A model generated the notes under the pieces. It was not told the origin of the DNA, did not search any database, and worked only from the letters and a program-made list of their open reading frames with translations. From JAJDTQ01 sp965204235 (lineage in GTDB: Bacteria; Desulfobacterota; Binatia; UBA9968; JAJDTQ01), in assembly GCA_965204235.1 (NCBI GenBank), contig OZ241979.1, forward strand, positions 62,001 to 126,000: a stretch of DNA of 64,000 bases, in the 5' to 3' direction. Position numbers and translations under genes: made by a program. Numbering within the stretch: position 1 is the first letter of the stretch; every line of letters begins with the position of its first letter. Below are positions 44,206-54,037 of this stretch, one piece after another.

Positions 44206-45687
44206 GTGGACGAAATCAACGAGCAGGACCAGATCAAGGCGCGCCGCCACGAGGTGGCGAAACTCAAGGCGGCGGGCCTCCCCGCCTATCCCAACGACTT
44301 CCGTCCCGGCCACACCGCCCAGGACGTCCGCGACCGCTACGGCGGCCTCGACCAAACCGGGTTGGAGGCGTTGCAGCAGGAATTCTCCCTGGGAGGCCGC
44401 ATCCGCGCGCTCCGGACCCACGGCAAGGCCGCGTTCTTCGACCTCCGGGACCGTACCGGGAGACTGCAAATCTACGCACGCAAGGACGGGCTGGGAGAGG
44501 ATGCCTATGAACGGGTCCGTTCCCTGCACGTGGGCGACATCGCGGGCGTGCGCGGCCGCCTGTTCCGCACCCGCACCGACGAGTTGACCGTCGAGGCCCG
44601 GGAAGTGAGGCTGCTGAGCAAGTGCATCCGGCCCTTGCCGGAGAAGTGGCACGGCCTGAAGGACGTGGAGACGCGGTACCGGCAGCGTTACGTGGACCTG
44701 ATGGTCAATCCCGAGGTCGGGGAGGTGTTCCGGAACCGTTCGCGGATCATCGGGCTGATCCGCGGCTTCCTGGACCGGCGGGGTTTCCTCGAAGTCGAGA
44801 CCCCGATGATGCAGCCCATGGCGGGGGGCGCCGCGGCCAAGCCCTTCGTGACCCACCACAACGCCCTGGACCGGGACCTCTATCTTCGGGTGGCGCCGGA
44901 GTTGTTCCTCAAGCGGCTGCTGGTGGGAGGCTTCGACCGGGTGTTCGAACTGAACCGCAACTTCCGCAACGAAGGTCTCTCCACGCGCCACAACCCCGAG
45001 TTCACCATGCTGGAGTTCTACCAGGCGTACGCCGACTACCGGGACATGATGGATCTCACCGAAGAGTTGTTCGTGACGCTCGCGGAAGAGATCCGCGGGA
45101 GCCTGCGCATCCCCTGGGACGGCCGCGAAGTGAACCTGGAAAGGCCCTGGGAGCGGCTTTCCCTGACCGAATGCGTGGCCCGGCACGCCGGGGTGGAGGA
45201 AACGGAGCTGGCCACGACCAAGGGGTTGCGAAAGGTCGCGGACGAGCACGACCTCGAACTCGACCCCGGGCTCGACTACGGCAAGCTGCTGGTGGAGTTG
45301 TTCGAGCGCCTGGTGGAACCGCGGCTGGTCCAGCCCACCTTCGTGACGGACTATCCCCTGGAAGTCTCGCCCCTGGCGCGCCGGAACGACTCGTCCCCCC
45401 GGTTCGTCGATCGCTTCGAGCTCTTCATCGGCGGAAGGGAGCTGGCCAACGCGTTTTCCGAGTTGAACGATCCGGACGACCAGCGGCGGCGGTTCGAGCA
45501 ACAGGCCGCGGCCCGGCGGGCCGGGGACCATACGGCCTGCGAGGTGGACGAGGATTACCTGCGCGCGTTGGAGTACGCCATGCCCCCGGCCGCGGGAGAA
45601 GGCGTCGGCATCGACCGGCTGGTGATGCTGCTCACCGATTCACCCTCGATCCGGGACGTGATCCTGTTCCCGCTCTTGCGTTCCTGA
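44206..45687 (+). CDS. lysS: lysyl-tRNA synthetase, class II
   Basis: LysRS (493 residues) attaches lysine to its tRNA. An N-terminal OB-fold anticodon-binding domain (about 55-165, GRIRALRTHGKAAFFDLRDR) precedes the class II catalytic core: motif 1 near FLDRRGFLEVETPMM, motif 2 RNFRNEGLSTRHNPEFTMLE, and motif 3 GEGVGIDRLVMLLT near the C-terminus. PFVTHHNALDRDLYLRVAPE is the lysine/ATP pocket. The start is a GTG at 44206. It directly precedes the lolC-lolD genes, a linkage common in many Gram-negative genomes. Confidence 0.96.
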   Translation: MDEINEQDQIKARRHEVAKLKAAGLPAYPNDFRPGHTAQDVRDRYGGLDQTGLEALQQEFSLGGRIRALRTHGKAAFFDLRDRTGRLQIYARKDGLGEDAYERVRSLHVGDIAGVRGRLFRTRTDELTVEAREVRLLSKCIRPLPEKWHGLKDVETRYRQRYVDLMVNPEVGEVFRNRSRIIGLIRGFLDRRGFLEVETPMMQPMAGGAAAKPFVTHHNALDRDLYLRVAPELFLKRLLVGGFDRVFELNRNFRNEGLSTRHNPEFTMLEFYQAYADYRDMMDLTEELFVTLAEEIRGSLRIPWDGREVNLERPWERLSLTECVARHAGVEETELATTKGLRKVADEHDLELDPGLDYGKLLVELFERLVEPRLVQPTFVTDYPLEVSPLARRNDSSPRFVDRFELFIGGRELANAFSELNDPDDQRRRFEQQAAARRAGDHTACEVDEDYLRALEYAMPPAAGEGVGIDRLVMLLTDSPSIRDVILFPLLRS

Positions 45688-45689
45688 CC

Positions 45690-46934
45690 ATGCGGTACGA
45701 GTTCTTCGTGGGGTTGCGCTACCTCCGGGCCCGGCGCAGCGAACGCTTCATCTCCCTGCTCACCGTCATCGCCGTCCTCGGAGTGATGATCTCGGTGGTG
45801 ACGCTCAACGTGGTGATCTCGGTGATGACCGGGTTCGAGGAGGTGTTGCGGGATCGGCTCCTGGGCCTCAATTCGCATATCCTGCTGGTCAAACCGGCGA
45901 GCTACCTGACCGGATACGACGAGCTCGCACGGCGGCTGGAAAAGAGGGAAGGCGTGGCCGCGGCCGCTCCGTCCCTCAACGGGCAGATCATCCTCACCTC
46001 CGGGAACCGGGTGTCCGGCGCAGTGGTGCGCGGCATCGACCCGGACCGCTCCCACGTGGAGATCGACGAATACCTGAAGCAGGGAGCGTTGCGGGACCTC
46101 GAGCTGCGGACGCAGGTCCGGGTGGACGGCCGGGACCTGGAGTTGCCCGGCATCATCATCGGCGACAGGCTCGCGGAGCAACTCCGGGTGGGCAGGGGCG
46201 ATCCGGTGCAGGCGGTGTCCCCGGTGGGGAGCCCCACCGCGGTGGGGATCATCCCGCGCATCAGGCGGTTCGCCGTGGCCGGGACCTTCGATTCGGGCAT
46301 GCGCGAGTACGACAGCGGCCTGGTCTTCATGGGCATCGCCGACGCGCAAGGGTTCTTCGGCGTTGCCGACGTGGCCACCAGCATCGAGATCACGGTGGCC
46401 GACGTGGATGACGCGCGGAGCATCGCCGACGACATCCAGGAGGCCGTAGGCTCCGGGTACCGGGTGGAGGACTGGTCGCGCCTCTGGCCCAACCTGTTCG
46501 CCGCCCTGCGTCTGGAGAAGACCGTCTATTTCCTGGTGCTGCTGCTGATGGTGCTGATCGCCGCGTTCAACATCGTATCGACCCTGATCATGGTGGTGAT
46601 GGAGAAACGCAAGGACATCGCGGTGCTGCGCTCCCTGGGCGCGTCCCGCGGCGGCGTCCGATGGATATTCCTCCTGAACGGATGGATCATCGGCGCGGTG
46701 GGCACCCTGTTCGGGGTGGTCCTGGGCTACGTCCTGGCCCGGTTGATCGAACGCTACCAGTTCATCGAGCTCCCCGACGACGTGTTCCTGGTCTCCACCG
46801 TTCCGGTGAGCATCTCGCCCCTGTACTTCGCCCTGGTGGGGCTGGCGTCGCTCGCCATCTGCGGCCTCGCCAGCATCTACCCCGCGCGGCAGGCGGCGAA
46901 GCTGCATCCCGTGGACGTGATCCGTTACGAGTAG
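45690..46934 (+). CDS. lolC: lipoprotein-releasing ABC transporter permease LolC/LolE
   Basis: The permease that releases outer-membrane lipoproteins from the inner membrane. It has 414 residues with one N-terminal transmembrane helix (LLTVIAVLGVMISVVTLNVV), a large periplasmic MacB-like domain at about 50-270, then three C-terminal helices (YFLVLLLMVLIAAFNIVSTL and two more). Only one permease gene is present, so LolC and LolE functions are probably carried by a homodimer (LolF type). The ATG lies 2 bp after the lysS stop; lolD follows 6 bp downstream. Confidence 0.93.
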   Translation: MRYEFFVGLRYLRARRSERFISLLTVIAVLGVMISVVTLNVVISVMTGFEEVLRDRLLGLNSHILLVKPASYLTGYDELARRLEKREGVAAAAPSLNGQIILTSGNRVSGAVVRGIDPDRSHVEIDEYLKQGALRDLELRTQVRVDGRDLELPGIIIGDRLAEQLRVGRGDPVQAVSPVGSPTAVGIIPRIRRFAVAGTFDSGMREYDSGLVFMGIADAQGFFGVADVATSIEITVADVDDARSIADDIQEAVGSGYRVEDWSRLWPNLFAALRLEKTVYFLVLLLMVLIAAFNIVSTLIMVVMEKRKDIAVLRSLGASRGGVRWIFLLNGWIIGAVGTLFGVVLGYVLARLIERYQFIELPDDVFLVSTVPVSISPLYFALVGLASLAICGLASIYPARQAAKLHPVDVIRYE

Positions 46935-46940
46935 CGGCGC

Positions 46941-47714
<774 letters not shown>

Positions 47715-47769
47715 CAGAACACGAGGAAATCAGTTCTTTTCCGTGTACCGACCGGTGTGGACCACTGAC

Positions 47770-50139
47770 ATGAGAATCGTGGCGGCCGTAATGGCCGGGG
47801 TGTGCTGGTTGGCGGGATGGCAAGGCCGCGCCCTGCCTGCCTCCCTCGTCAACGAAGTCCGTGTGCAGGGCAGCCTGAGGGTCGAAGAGGACGCGATCCG
47901 GTTGAACATCGAAGCCCGGCAGGGCCAACCCTTCGACCGGGAGACCGTGGACCGGGACGTCAAGGCCATCTACCGGATGGGTTTCTTCGACGACGTGACG
48001 GTGGATTTCTCGGACGACGGGGTGCTCACCTATACGGTCGAGGAACGTCCGTACGTCAAGCAGGTGGAGATCTTCGGCAACGAGAACGTGGCGACGGATG
48101 ACATCGAGGCGGCCCTCGGCGTCAGGCCCCGGACGGCGCTGGACGGAGCTCGACTCCAGGAAGGGCTGCAACGGGTCCTGAGGCTCTACAGCGAAGCCGG
48201 GCACGTCAACACCCGGCTGGACTATGCGCTGTCTCCCCTGGAGAACAACCAGACCATCGTCACCCTGACCGTGGTCGAGGGCGAGACCCTGCGGATCAAG
48301 ACCATCTCCTTCGAGGGGAACGAGGCTTTCCCCGACGACGAACTCAAGGACGTCATGGCCACCACGGAAGATTGGACCTTCCCGTTCTTCGGCCAGGGCC
48401 GGCTCGACCCGGACGTGCTCGCCAACGACGTCGCCAAGCTGTCGTTCTTCTACAGCGACAACGGTTTCGTGGACAACAGGATCGACGAGCCCATCGTGCT
48501 GACGCGGCGCAACGGGCTGGAGGTCGTCATCCGCATCCAGGAAGGCGAGCGTTACCGCATCGGCGCGGTGCAGCTCGGCGGCGACCTCGGGCCCAGGCCG
48601 GAGCGGCTGCTGGAGCAGGTGTCGGTGACCTCGGGCCAGATCTTTCGCAGCAGCCGCCTGCTGAACGACCAGGCCGCCCTCGAGCGGCGGTACGCCGACC
48701 GCGGGTTCGCTTTCGCGGAGGTCGAGCCCCTGACCCGGACCAATCGTCGAGACCGCCTAGTGGACGTGACCTTCATGGTCAGGCGCGGGCCGGTGGTGTA
48801 CGTGGACCAGGTGAAGATCGCCGGGAACGTCAAGACCGTGGACAAGGTGATCCGCCGCGAGCTGGAGGTGGCCGAGAAGGAACGGTTCTCTTCGGGCAAG
48901 GTCCGCGAGAGTCGAAACGCCCTGCTGCGCACCGGCTTCTTCAAGGACGTGACCGTGACCACGGAGAAGGCCGACGAGGAGGACCGGATCGACGTCCTGG
49001 TCAACGTGGAGGAAGCTCCCACCGGAGTCTTCAGCATCGGGGTCGGTTACAGCACCGCAAGCGACTTCTCGTTCCAGACGTCCCTGGAGGAGAGGAACCT
49101 GTTCGGAACCGGCAGACAGGTGTCCGCGGAGTTCAAGATCAGCAACGTGGACCAGGACATCGTCCTCGGTCTGGTCGAGCCGCGGGTCTTCGGCAGCCGC
49201 GCCGACCTGGGCTTCGACCTCTTCCACACCACCTCCGAGTTCCGGACCTGGACCAACCGGAGGAGCGGGATGGCCACCCGCCTGAGCATACCGTTGCGGT
49301 ACGTCCACCTGCCGTTCATCGGCCGTCACGTGGACCGCAGGCGCCAAGAGGACCTGGACTTCGACGACGAACCGCGCTTCTCCATCCTGGACCATCTCCA
49401 CGGCGGCCTCGGTTATACGTTGTTCCGCAGCAAGATCACGGACGTGGACGCGGACGCTCCGTCGGGCATCCGGGCCGGCAAGTCCGTCACCAGCGCGGTG
49501 ACGCCGAGACTGTGGTACGATACCCGCAACCACTTCTTCACGCCCACCGAAGGGACCTACTCGGCCTTGTCCGTCAAGTTGGCCGGAGTGGGTGGGGACA
49601 ACCGTTTCATGCGGGCCGACGCGTCCGCAACGCGGTACTTCCCCGTGTTCGAGAACGTCACCGACTTCGAGTGGGCCCGGAAGATCGCGTTGATGGTGGG
49701 CGGGCGCATCGGCTACGGGGAGAGTTGGACGCGCGACGAGTTGCCGCTGTTCGAGCGTTACTTCCTCGGCGGCATCGGTTCGGTGCGCGGTTTCGAGTAC
49801 CGCACCCTGGGTCCGCGCAGGTGCCCCGAAGCCCAGCCGGATTGCAGTGATCCGGAGGTGGTGGGGGGCAACAAGCAACTCATCCTGAAAACGGAGCTCC
49901 ACTTCCCGATCCTGGATCAATGGGGACTCAGGGGATCCTTCTTCCTCGACCAGGGACAGGCGTTCGGGCCGTCGGAGAACATCGCCATCGAGGACCTGAA
50001 ACGGTCCGCGGGGGTGGCGGCCCAGTGGCTGTCGCCCATAGGCCCGGTCAAGCTGAGTTGGGGGTTCCCCCTCAACGCCGATCCTTCCGACCGCAAGGAG
50101 TTGCTGGGGTTCACCATCGGCAGGATCGGCGAGTTCTAA
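47770..50139 (+). CDS. bamA: outer-membrane beta-barrel assembly protein BamA
   Basis: BamA (789 residues from the ATG at 47770) inserts beta-barrel proteins into the outer membrane. A signal peptide (MRIVAAVMAGVCWLAGWQGR) leads into five POTRA repeats (to about residue 420; e.g. VKQVEIFGNENVATDDIEAA, RIKTISFEGNEAFPDDELKD) and the Omp85 barrel. Loop-6 motif GGIGSVRGFEY and the C-terminal phenylalanine (FTIGRIGEF) are both present. A GTG nine codons upstream would precede the signal peptide and is less likely. A Cys pair in the barrel (RRCPEAQPDCSDPE) is a common extracellular disulfide. skp follows 28 bp downstream. Confidence 0.96.
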   Translation: MRIVAAVMAGVCWLAGWQGRALPASLVNEVRVQGSLRVEEDAIRLNIEARQGQPFDRETVDRDVKAIYRMGFFDDVTVDFSDDGVLTYTVEERPYVKQVEIFGNENVATDDIEAALGVRPRTALDGARLQEGLQRVLRLYSEAGHVNTRLDYALSPLENNQTIVTLTVVEGETLRIKTISFEGNEAFPDDELKDVMATTEDWTFPFFGQGRLDPDVLANDVAKLSFFYSDNGFVDNRIDEPIVLTRRNGLEVVIRIQEGERYRIGAVQLGGDLGPRPERLLEQVSVTSGQIFRSSRLLNDQAALERRYADRGFAFAEVEPLTRTNRRDRLVDVTFMVRRGPVVYVDQVKIAGNVKTVDKVIRRELEVAEKERFSSGKVRESRNALLRTGFFKDVTVTTEKADEEDRIDVLVNVEEAPTGVFSIGVGYSTASDFSFQTSLEERNLFGTGRQVSAEFKISNVDQDIVLGLVEPRVFGSRADLGFDLFHTTSEFRTWTNRRSGMATRLSIPLRYVHLPFIGRHVDRRRQEDLDFDDEPRFSILDHLHGGLGYTLFRSKITDVDADAPSGIRAGKSVTSAVTPRLWYDTRNHFFTPTEGTYSALSVKLAGVGGDNRFMRADASATRYFPVFENVTDFEWARKIALMVGGRIGYGESWTRDELPLFERYFLGGIGSVRGFEYRTLGPRRCPEAQPDCSDPEVVGGNKQLILKTELHFPILDQWGLRGSFFLDQGQAFGPSENIAIEDLKRSAGVAAQWLSPIGPVKLSWGFPLNADPSDRKELLGFTIGRIGEF

Positions 50140-50167
50140 CCGGGCCGCAGGTCCCAGGGAGGTTACG

Positions 50168-50689
50168 GTGGTTCGAGCATTCATGGCCGTGTTGTCGTTG
50201 ACGTTGCTGGCGCCCCTTGCCTGGGGCCAGGAGCTCAAGGTCGGCTTCGTCAACCTCCAGAAAGCCATCAGCGAGTCCAAGCGCGGGCAAAGCGCCCGCG
50301 AGAACTTCCAGACGGCCATCGAGGACAGGCAGGAGGCGCTGCTGAAGGAGAAACAGGCCATCGAGCGCAGGCGGAAGGACCTGGAAAAGCAGGCCGTCCT
50401 GATGAAGGAGAGCGAGCGCGCCAAAGCGCAGCGGGAGTTCCAGCTTCGCGTGCGCGATTACGAACGCAAGATGAGGGACGTGCGCGAGGAGCTGGGCCTC
50501 CGGGAACAGGAAGTGACCAACGAGATCCTCAAGGACCTCCAGAAGGTCATCGGGGAGGTGGGGAAGAGCGGAGGGTTCACCATGATCCTCGAACGGGGCC
50601 AGCTACTCTATACGGACAAGGGCATCGACATTACCGACGACGTGATCCAGCTCTACAACGAGCGCTTCCAGAACGACAAGGAGAGGTGA
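50168..50689 (+). CDS. skp: periplasmic chaperone Skp/OmpH-like
   Basis: A 173-residue Skp-family chaperone that holds unfolded outer-membrane proteins in the periplasm. A signal peptide (FMAVLSLTLLAPLAWG) ends at the AWG-Q site, then VGFVNLQKAISESKRGQSAR, a long alpha-helical coiled-coil region (AIERRRKDLEKQAVLMKESE) and a terminal beta strand part (SGGFTMILERGQLLYTDKGI). The GTG start follows GGGAGGTTAC. Its end overlaps the lpxD start as GTGA, tying barrel assembly to lipid A synthesis in one transcript. Confidence 0.93.
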   Translation: MVRAFMAVLSLTLLAPLAWGQELKVGFVNLQKAISESKRGQSARENFQTAIEDRQEALLKEKQAIERRRKDLEKQAVLMKESERAKAQREFQLRVRDYERKMRDVREELGLREQEVTNEILKDLQKVIGEVGKSGGFTMILERGQLLYTDKGIDITDDVIQLYNERFQNDKER

Positions 50690-51741
50690 CGGGCTCAGGC
50701 AGATCACTTGCCGACCTGGCCGAGGCGGTCGGCGGACGGGTCGTCGGCGATCCCCGCGTGGTCATCGAAGGGGTGTCTGCCATCGACGAAGCCGGTCCGG
50801 GAGAGATCACCTTCCTCGGCCACCCGCGATACCGGAAGCACTTGGCGTCGTGCACGGCGAGCGCGGTGATCGTGGGCCGGGGGTCGTGGAGCGGGACCCG
50901 CTTGAACCTCCTCCGGGTGGACGACCCGTACCGCGCCTTCGCCCAGGTCCACGGGCTGTTCCATCCCCCTGCCATACACGACCCCGGCGTCAGCCCCCTG
51001 GCCTTCGTGGATCCCACCGCGGTGGTGGGACCGGACGCAGCCATCTACCCGCACTGCCACGTGGGAAGGAGGGCCTTGGTCGGGGAAGCCACCGTGCTCA
51101 TGCCGGGGGTGGTCGTCGGGGCCGACGCGCGAATCGGCAAACGCTGCGTGCTGCATCCCAACGTGACGGTGGAGGAGCGGTGCCGCATCGGCGACGGCGT
51201 GGTGCTCCACGCGGGGGTCGTCATCGGCAGCGACGGGTTCGGCTATGCCGGCCAGGGTCCGCAACGGGTCAAGGTTCCCCAGGCCGGCGTCGTGGAACTG
51301 GCGGACCACGTGGAGGTGGGCGCCAACACGACCGTGGACCGGGCCACCATCGGGAGCACCCGGATCGGCGCCGGCACGAAGATCGACAACCTCGTGCAGA
51401 TCGGGCACAACGTCGTCATCGGCGAACGCTGCCTGATCCTTGCCCAGACGGGCATCGCGGGCAGCGCGGTGGTGGGGGACGACGTGGTCCTGGCCGGGCA
51501 GGCGGGAGTCAAGGACCACGTGGAGGTGGGGAGCCGGTCGGTCATCGGACCCAGGAGCGGCGTGGTGCGCTCGGCGCCGCCGGGGTCGGTGCTGTCCGGG
51601 TTGACCCTGGCGGCCCCTCACAAACAGTGGCTCCGGGTAATGCAGTTGCTGCCGAAGCTGCCGGCGTTGTGGCAGCGGGTCCGGCGGCTCGAGCGGACGG
51701 TCCGCACGCCCGCATCCCGGGGAGACGAGGGAGGCTCGTAG
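50686..51741 (+). CDS. lpxD: UDP-3-O-acylglucosamine N-acyltransferase
   Basis: LpxD (351 residues) performs the third step of lipid A synthesis, adding the N-linked hydroxyacyl chain. The N-terminal uridine-binding domain begins SLADLAEAVGGRVVGDPRVV; the left-handed beta-helix from about residue 100 carries hexapeptide repeats (for example IGSDGFGYAGQGPQRVKVPQ), and VQIGHNVVIGERC holds the catalytic histidine region. A C-terminal alpha-helical domain follows (HKQWLRVMQLLPKLPALWQR). GTG start, overlapping the skp stop. fabZ begins 4 bp downstream. Confidence 0.95.
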   Translation: MTGSGRSLADLAEAVGGRVVGDPRVVIEGVSAIDEAGPGEITFLGHPRYRKHLASCTASAVIVGRGSWSGTRLNLLRVDDPYRAFAQVHGLFHPPAIHDPGVSPLAFVDPTAVVGPDAAIYPHCHVGRRALVGEATVLMPGVVVGADARIGKRCVLHPNVTVEERCRIGDGVVLHAGVVIGSDGFGYAGQGPQRVKVPQAGVVELADHVEVGANTTVDRATIGSTRIGAGTKIDNLVQIGHNVVIGERCLILAQTGIAGSAVVGDDVVLAGQAGVKDHVEVGSRSVIGPRSGVVRSAPPGSVLSGLTLAAPHKQWLRVMQLLPKLPALWQRVRRLERTVRTPASRGDEGGS

Positions 51742-51745
51742 CGAG

Positions 51746-52174
51746 ATGATGGACGCAATCGAGATACGCAAGCGCATCCCGCACAGGTATCCGCTCCTCC
51801 TGGTGGACCGGATCCTGGAGGTCGAACCGCACCGGCGCATCGTGGGCGTCAAGAACGTGACCGTCAACGAAGGCTTCTTCCAGGGCCACTTCCCCGACAA
51901 GCCCATCATGCCGGGGGTCCTGATCTGCGAGGCCATGGCCCAGGTGGGCGCCATCCTCGCAGGGTGCAGCGACGGCGAGGCCGACAAGGTCTTCGTCCTC
52001 ACCGGCCTCGACCGGGTGAAGTTCAAGCACCCGGTGGAGCCCGGCGACCGGCTGCGGATCGAGATGGAAGTGTCGAGACGGCGCAAGAACTACTGGCGCA
52101 TGAAGGGTTTCGCGGAAGTGGAGGGGAAGCGGGTGGCGGAAGCGGAGATCTCGGCCATGGAGATGCCCGCGTAG
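51746..52174 (+). CDS. fabZ: 3-hydroxyacyl-ACP dehydratase FabZ
   Basis: A 142-residue hotdog-fold dehydratase that supplies enoyl-ACP for fatty acid synthesis and competes with lipid A acyltransferases for hydroxyacyl-ACP. The N-terminus has IRKRIPHRYPLLLVDRILE; catalytic H48 is in FQGHFPDKPIMPG and E62 in LICEAMAQVG, 14 residues apart as in E. coli. GVNEGFF-type VTVNEGFFQGHF is conserved. It sits in the usual lpxD-fabZ order, but the expected next gene, lpxA, does not follow. Confidence 0.95.
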   Translation: MMDAIEIRKRIPHRYPLLLVDRILEVEPHRRIVGVKNVTVNEGFFQGHFPDKPIMPGVLICEAMAQVGAILAGCSDGEADKVFVLTGLDRVKFKHPVEPGDRLRIEMEVSRRRKNYWRMKGFAEVEGKRVAEAEISAMEMPA

Positions 52175-52206
52175 CGGCGGGGCGCGAAGCACCGCGGGGG
52201 GAGGAA

Positions 52207-52260
52207 GTGGACCGGAACATCGCCTTCGTGGAAAACTCCCGCCGGGGGGTCTGTCGCTGA
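52207..52260 (+). other. 17-codon leader frame ahead of lpxI
   Basis: In the 85-bp gap where lpxA would usually be, a GTG at 52207 behind an excellent GGGGGGAGGAA site starts a 17-codon frame (VDRNIAFVENSRRGVCR) whose TGA overlaps the lpxI ATG as TGATG. It may help translate lpxI by coupling, or be the remaining end of a deleted gene. It is too short to be a recognisable protein. Confidence 0.3.
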
Positions 52261-53099
52261 TGGGGACGGACCGCATGCCCGTGGACAAGGTCGGCCTCAT
52301 CGCCGGCAGCGGCCGTTTCCCGTTGATATTCGCCCAGAACGCGCGGGAGTCCGGGGTCCGCGTGGTCGCGGTGGCGCATCGCGGCGAGACCGCCGAAGAG
52401 ATCGAACGGTTCGCGGAGGAGGTGACCTGGGTCCACGTGGGACAGCTCGGAAAGATCATCCGCACCTTCCGGAACGCCGACGTCCGCAACGCCGTGATGG
52501 CGGGGGGGATCCGCAAGGCGCGTCTCCTGTCCCGCTTCAGGCCCGATCCCAGGGGCTTGGCCCTCCTGGCGCGGATGAAGCGCCGGGACGACGACTACCT
52601 GTTGCGGGGCGTGGCCGCGGAGCTCGAGCGCGAAGGGATCCGGGTGCTGGAGTCCACCCTGTTCCTGGAGCGGATCATCCCCGCGGAGTCGGGGGTGCTG
52701 ACCCGAACCGGGCCCGGCCCGGAGCAGTGGAAGGACGTGCGCATGGGAGTCCCCGCGGCCAAGACCCTGGGCGGCCTGGGGATCGGTCAGACCCTCGTGC
52801 TGAAGGCGGGCGTCATCCTCGCGGTGGAGGCCGTCGAGGGCACGGACGCAGCCATTCGGCGCGGCGGGGGGATGGTGGACGGCCCGGTGGTGGTGGTCAA
52901 GATGAGCAAGCCGCAGCAGGACCTGCGGTTCGACGTGCCGGCCGTGGGTCCGGGGACCATCGAGGCCCTGAAGGAGGCGGGCGGGGGCGTGCTGGCGGTG
53001 GAGCGGCGGCGCTCCATCCTGCTGGACAGGGAGAAGCTGCTCGCCGCCGCGGACGAGGCGGGGGTCGCCGTGGTGGCGGTGGCGCCGGAGGCCGGATGA
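52260..53099 (+). CDS. lpxI: UDP-2,3-diacylglucosamine pyrophosphatase LpxI
   Basis: LpxI (279 residues, DUF1009) hydrolyses UDP-2,3-diacylglucosamine to lipid X in bacteria that lack LpxH. VDKVGLIAGSGRFPLIFAQN is the family start; NAVMAGGIRKARLLSRFRPD, DDYLLRGVAAELEREGIRVL and the C-terminal half with RRGGGMVDGPVVVVKMSKPQ and DLRFDVPAVGPGTIEA are conserved. The ATG overlaps the stop of a short leader frame. Its stop overlaps the next start (ATGA). Presence of LpxI rather than LpxH fits deltaproteobacterial and alphaproteobacterial lpx clusters. Confidence 0.94.
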   Translation: MGTDRMPVDKVGLIAGSGRFPLIFAQNARESGVRVVAVAHRGETAEEIERFAEEVTWVHVGQLGKIIRTFRNADVRNAVMAGGIRKARLLSRFRPDPRGLALLARMKRRDDDYLLRGVAAELEREGIRVLESTLFLERIIPAESGVLTRTGPGPEQWKDVRMGVPAAKTLGGLGIGQTLVLKAGVILAVEAVEGTDAAIRRGGGMVDGPVVVVKMSKPQQDLRFDVPAVGPGTIEALKEAGGGVLAVERRRSILLDREKLLAAADEAGVAVVAVAPEAG

Positions 53100-54037
53100 G
53101 CGGCCCGCGGACCAACGGCCGCGTCGCCGCGGGAGTGGTCGGCGTGGGCCACGTGGGGAGCCTGCACGCGGCCAAGTACGCCGCTTCGTCCTCGGCCGAG
53201 CTGGTGGGCCTCGCCGACATCGACCAGCGGCGAGCCCGGGAGATGGGCCGCCGCTACCGGACGCCGGCCGTGACCGACTACCGCGAACTGTTCGGCAAGG
53301 TCCGCTGCGTCAGCGTCGCGGTCCCGACCCGGCAACACTACCGTGTGGCCCGCGACTTCCTGGCCGCGGGGGTCGACGTCCTGGTGGAGAAACCCATTAC
53401 CTCCGCGGTGCCCGACGGTCGCGAGCTGGTGGACCTCGCCCGACGGAACGGCTGCATCCTCCAGGTGGGGCACCTGGAACGGTTCAACCCGGTGGTGCGC
53501 GAACTGGAGGGGGTCGTGTCGGCGCCCAGGTTCGTCGAATGCCACCGGCTGGCGCCGTTCGTCACCCGAGGCACCGACGTGGACGTGGTGCTGGACCTGA
53601 TGATCCACGACATCGACGTGATATCGAGCCTCGTCCACGCGCCCGTGGCCGGCATCGACGCCACCGGCGTCGCCGTGCTCACGGACAAGCCGGACATCGC
53701 CAACGCGCGCATCCGCTTCGACGACGGCTGTGTGGCCAACGTCACCGCGAGCCGCGTGTCCATGAAACGGGAGCGCAAGATCCGGTTCTTCCAGCACGAC
53801 GCCTATATCTCACTGGACTACGAGGCCAGGAAGGCCCAGGTCTATCGGATGGAAGACCGCAGCCGGGGGTGGGAGGGGATCCGGAGCGAGACCGTCTCCA
53901 CGGAGGACGGCGACGCCCTCCGGGACCAGATCGAATCCTTCCTGGAGTCGGTGGCCACCCGCAAGAGGCCCCTGGTGAGCGGTGAGGAGGGGTTGCACGC
54001 GCTGGAGATCGCATCGGCCATCAGCGAGCGGTTGTGA
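53096..54037 (+). CDS. Gfo/Idh/MocA-family oxidoreductase in the lpx cluster (GnnA-like)
   Basis: A 313-residue NAD(P)-dependent dehydrogenase. Residues 12-25 (GVVGVGHVGSLHAA) form the Rossmann loop; DVLVEKPIT supplies the EKP catalytic lysine and MIHDIDVISSLVHAPV the HDxD motif. Its place between lpxI and lpxB is where GnnA-type UDP-GlcNAc 3-dehydrogenases lie in species making 2,3-diamino-glucose lipid A; the partner aminotransferase GnnB is not in view, so that role is inference. It is translationally coupled to both neighbours: ATGA upstream, and lpxB begins immediately after its stop. Confidence 0.9.
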   Translation: MSGPRTNGRVAAGVVGVGHVGSLHAAKYAASSSAELVGLADIDQRRAREMGRRYRTPAVTDYRELFGKVRCVSVAVPTRQHYRVARDFLAAGVDVLVEKPITSAVPDGRELVDLARRNGCILQVGHLERFNPVVRELEGVVSAPRFVECHRLAPFVTRGTDVDVVLDLMIHDIDVISSLVHAPVAGIDATGVAVLTDKPDIANARIRFDDGCVANVTASRVSMKRERKIRFFQHDAYISLDYEARKAQVYRMEDRSRGWEGIRSETVSTEDGDALRDQIESFLESVATRKRPLVSGEEGLHALEIASAISERL

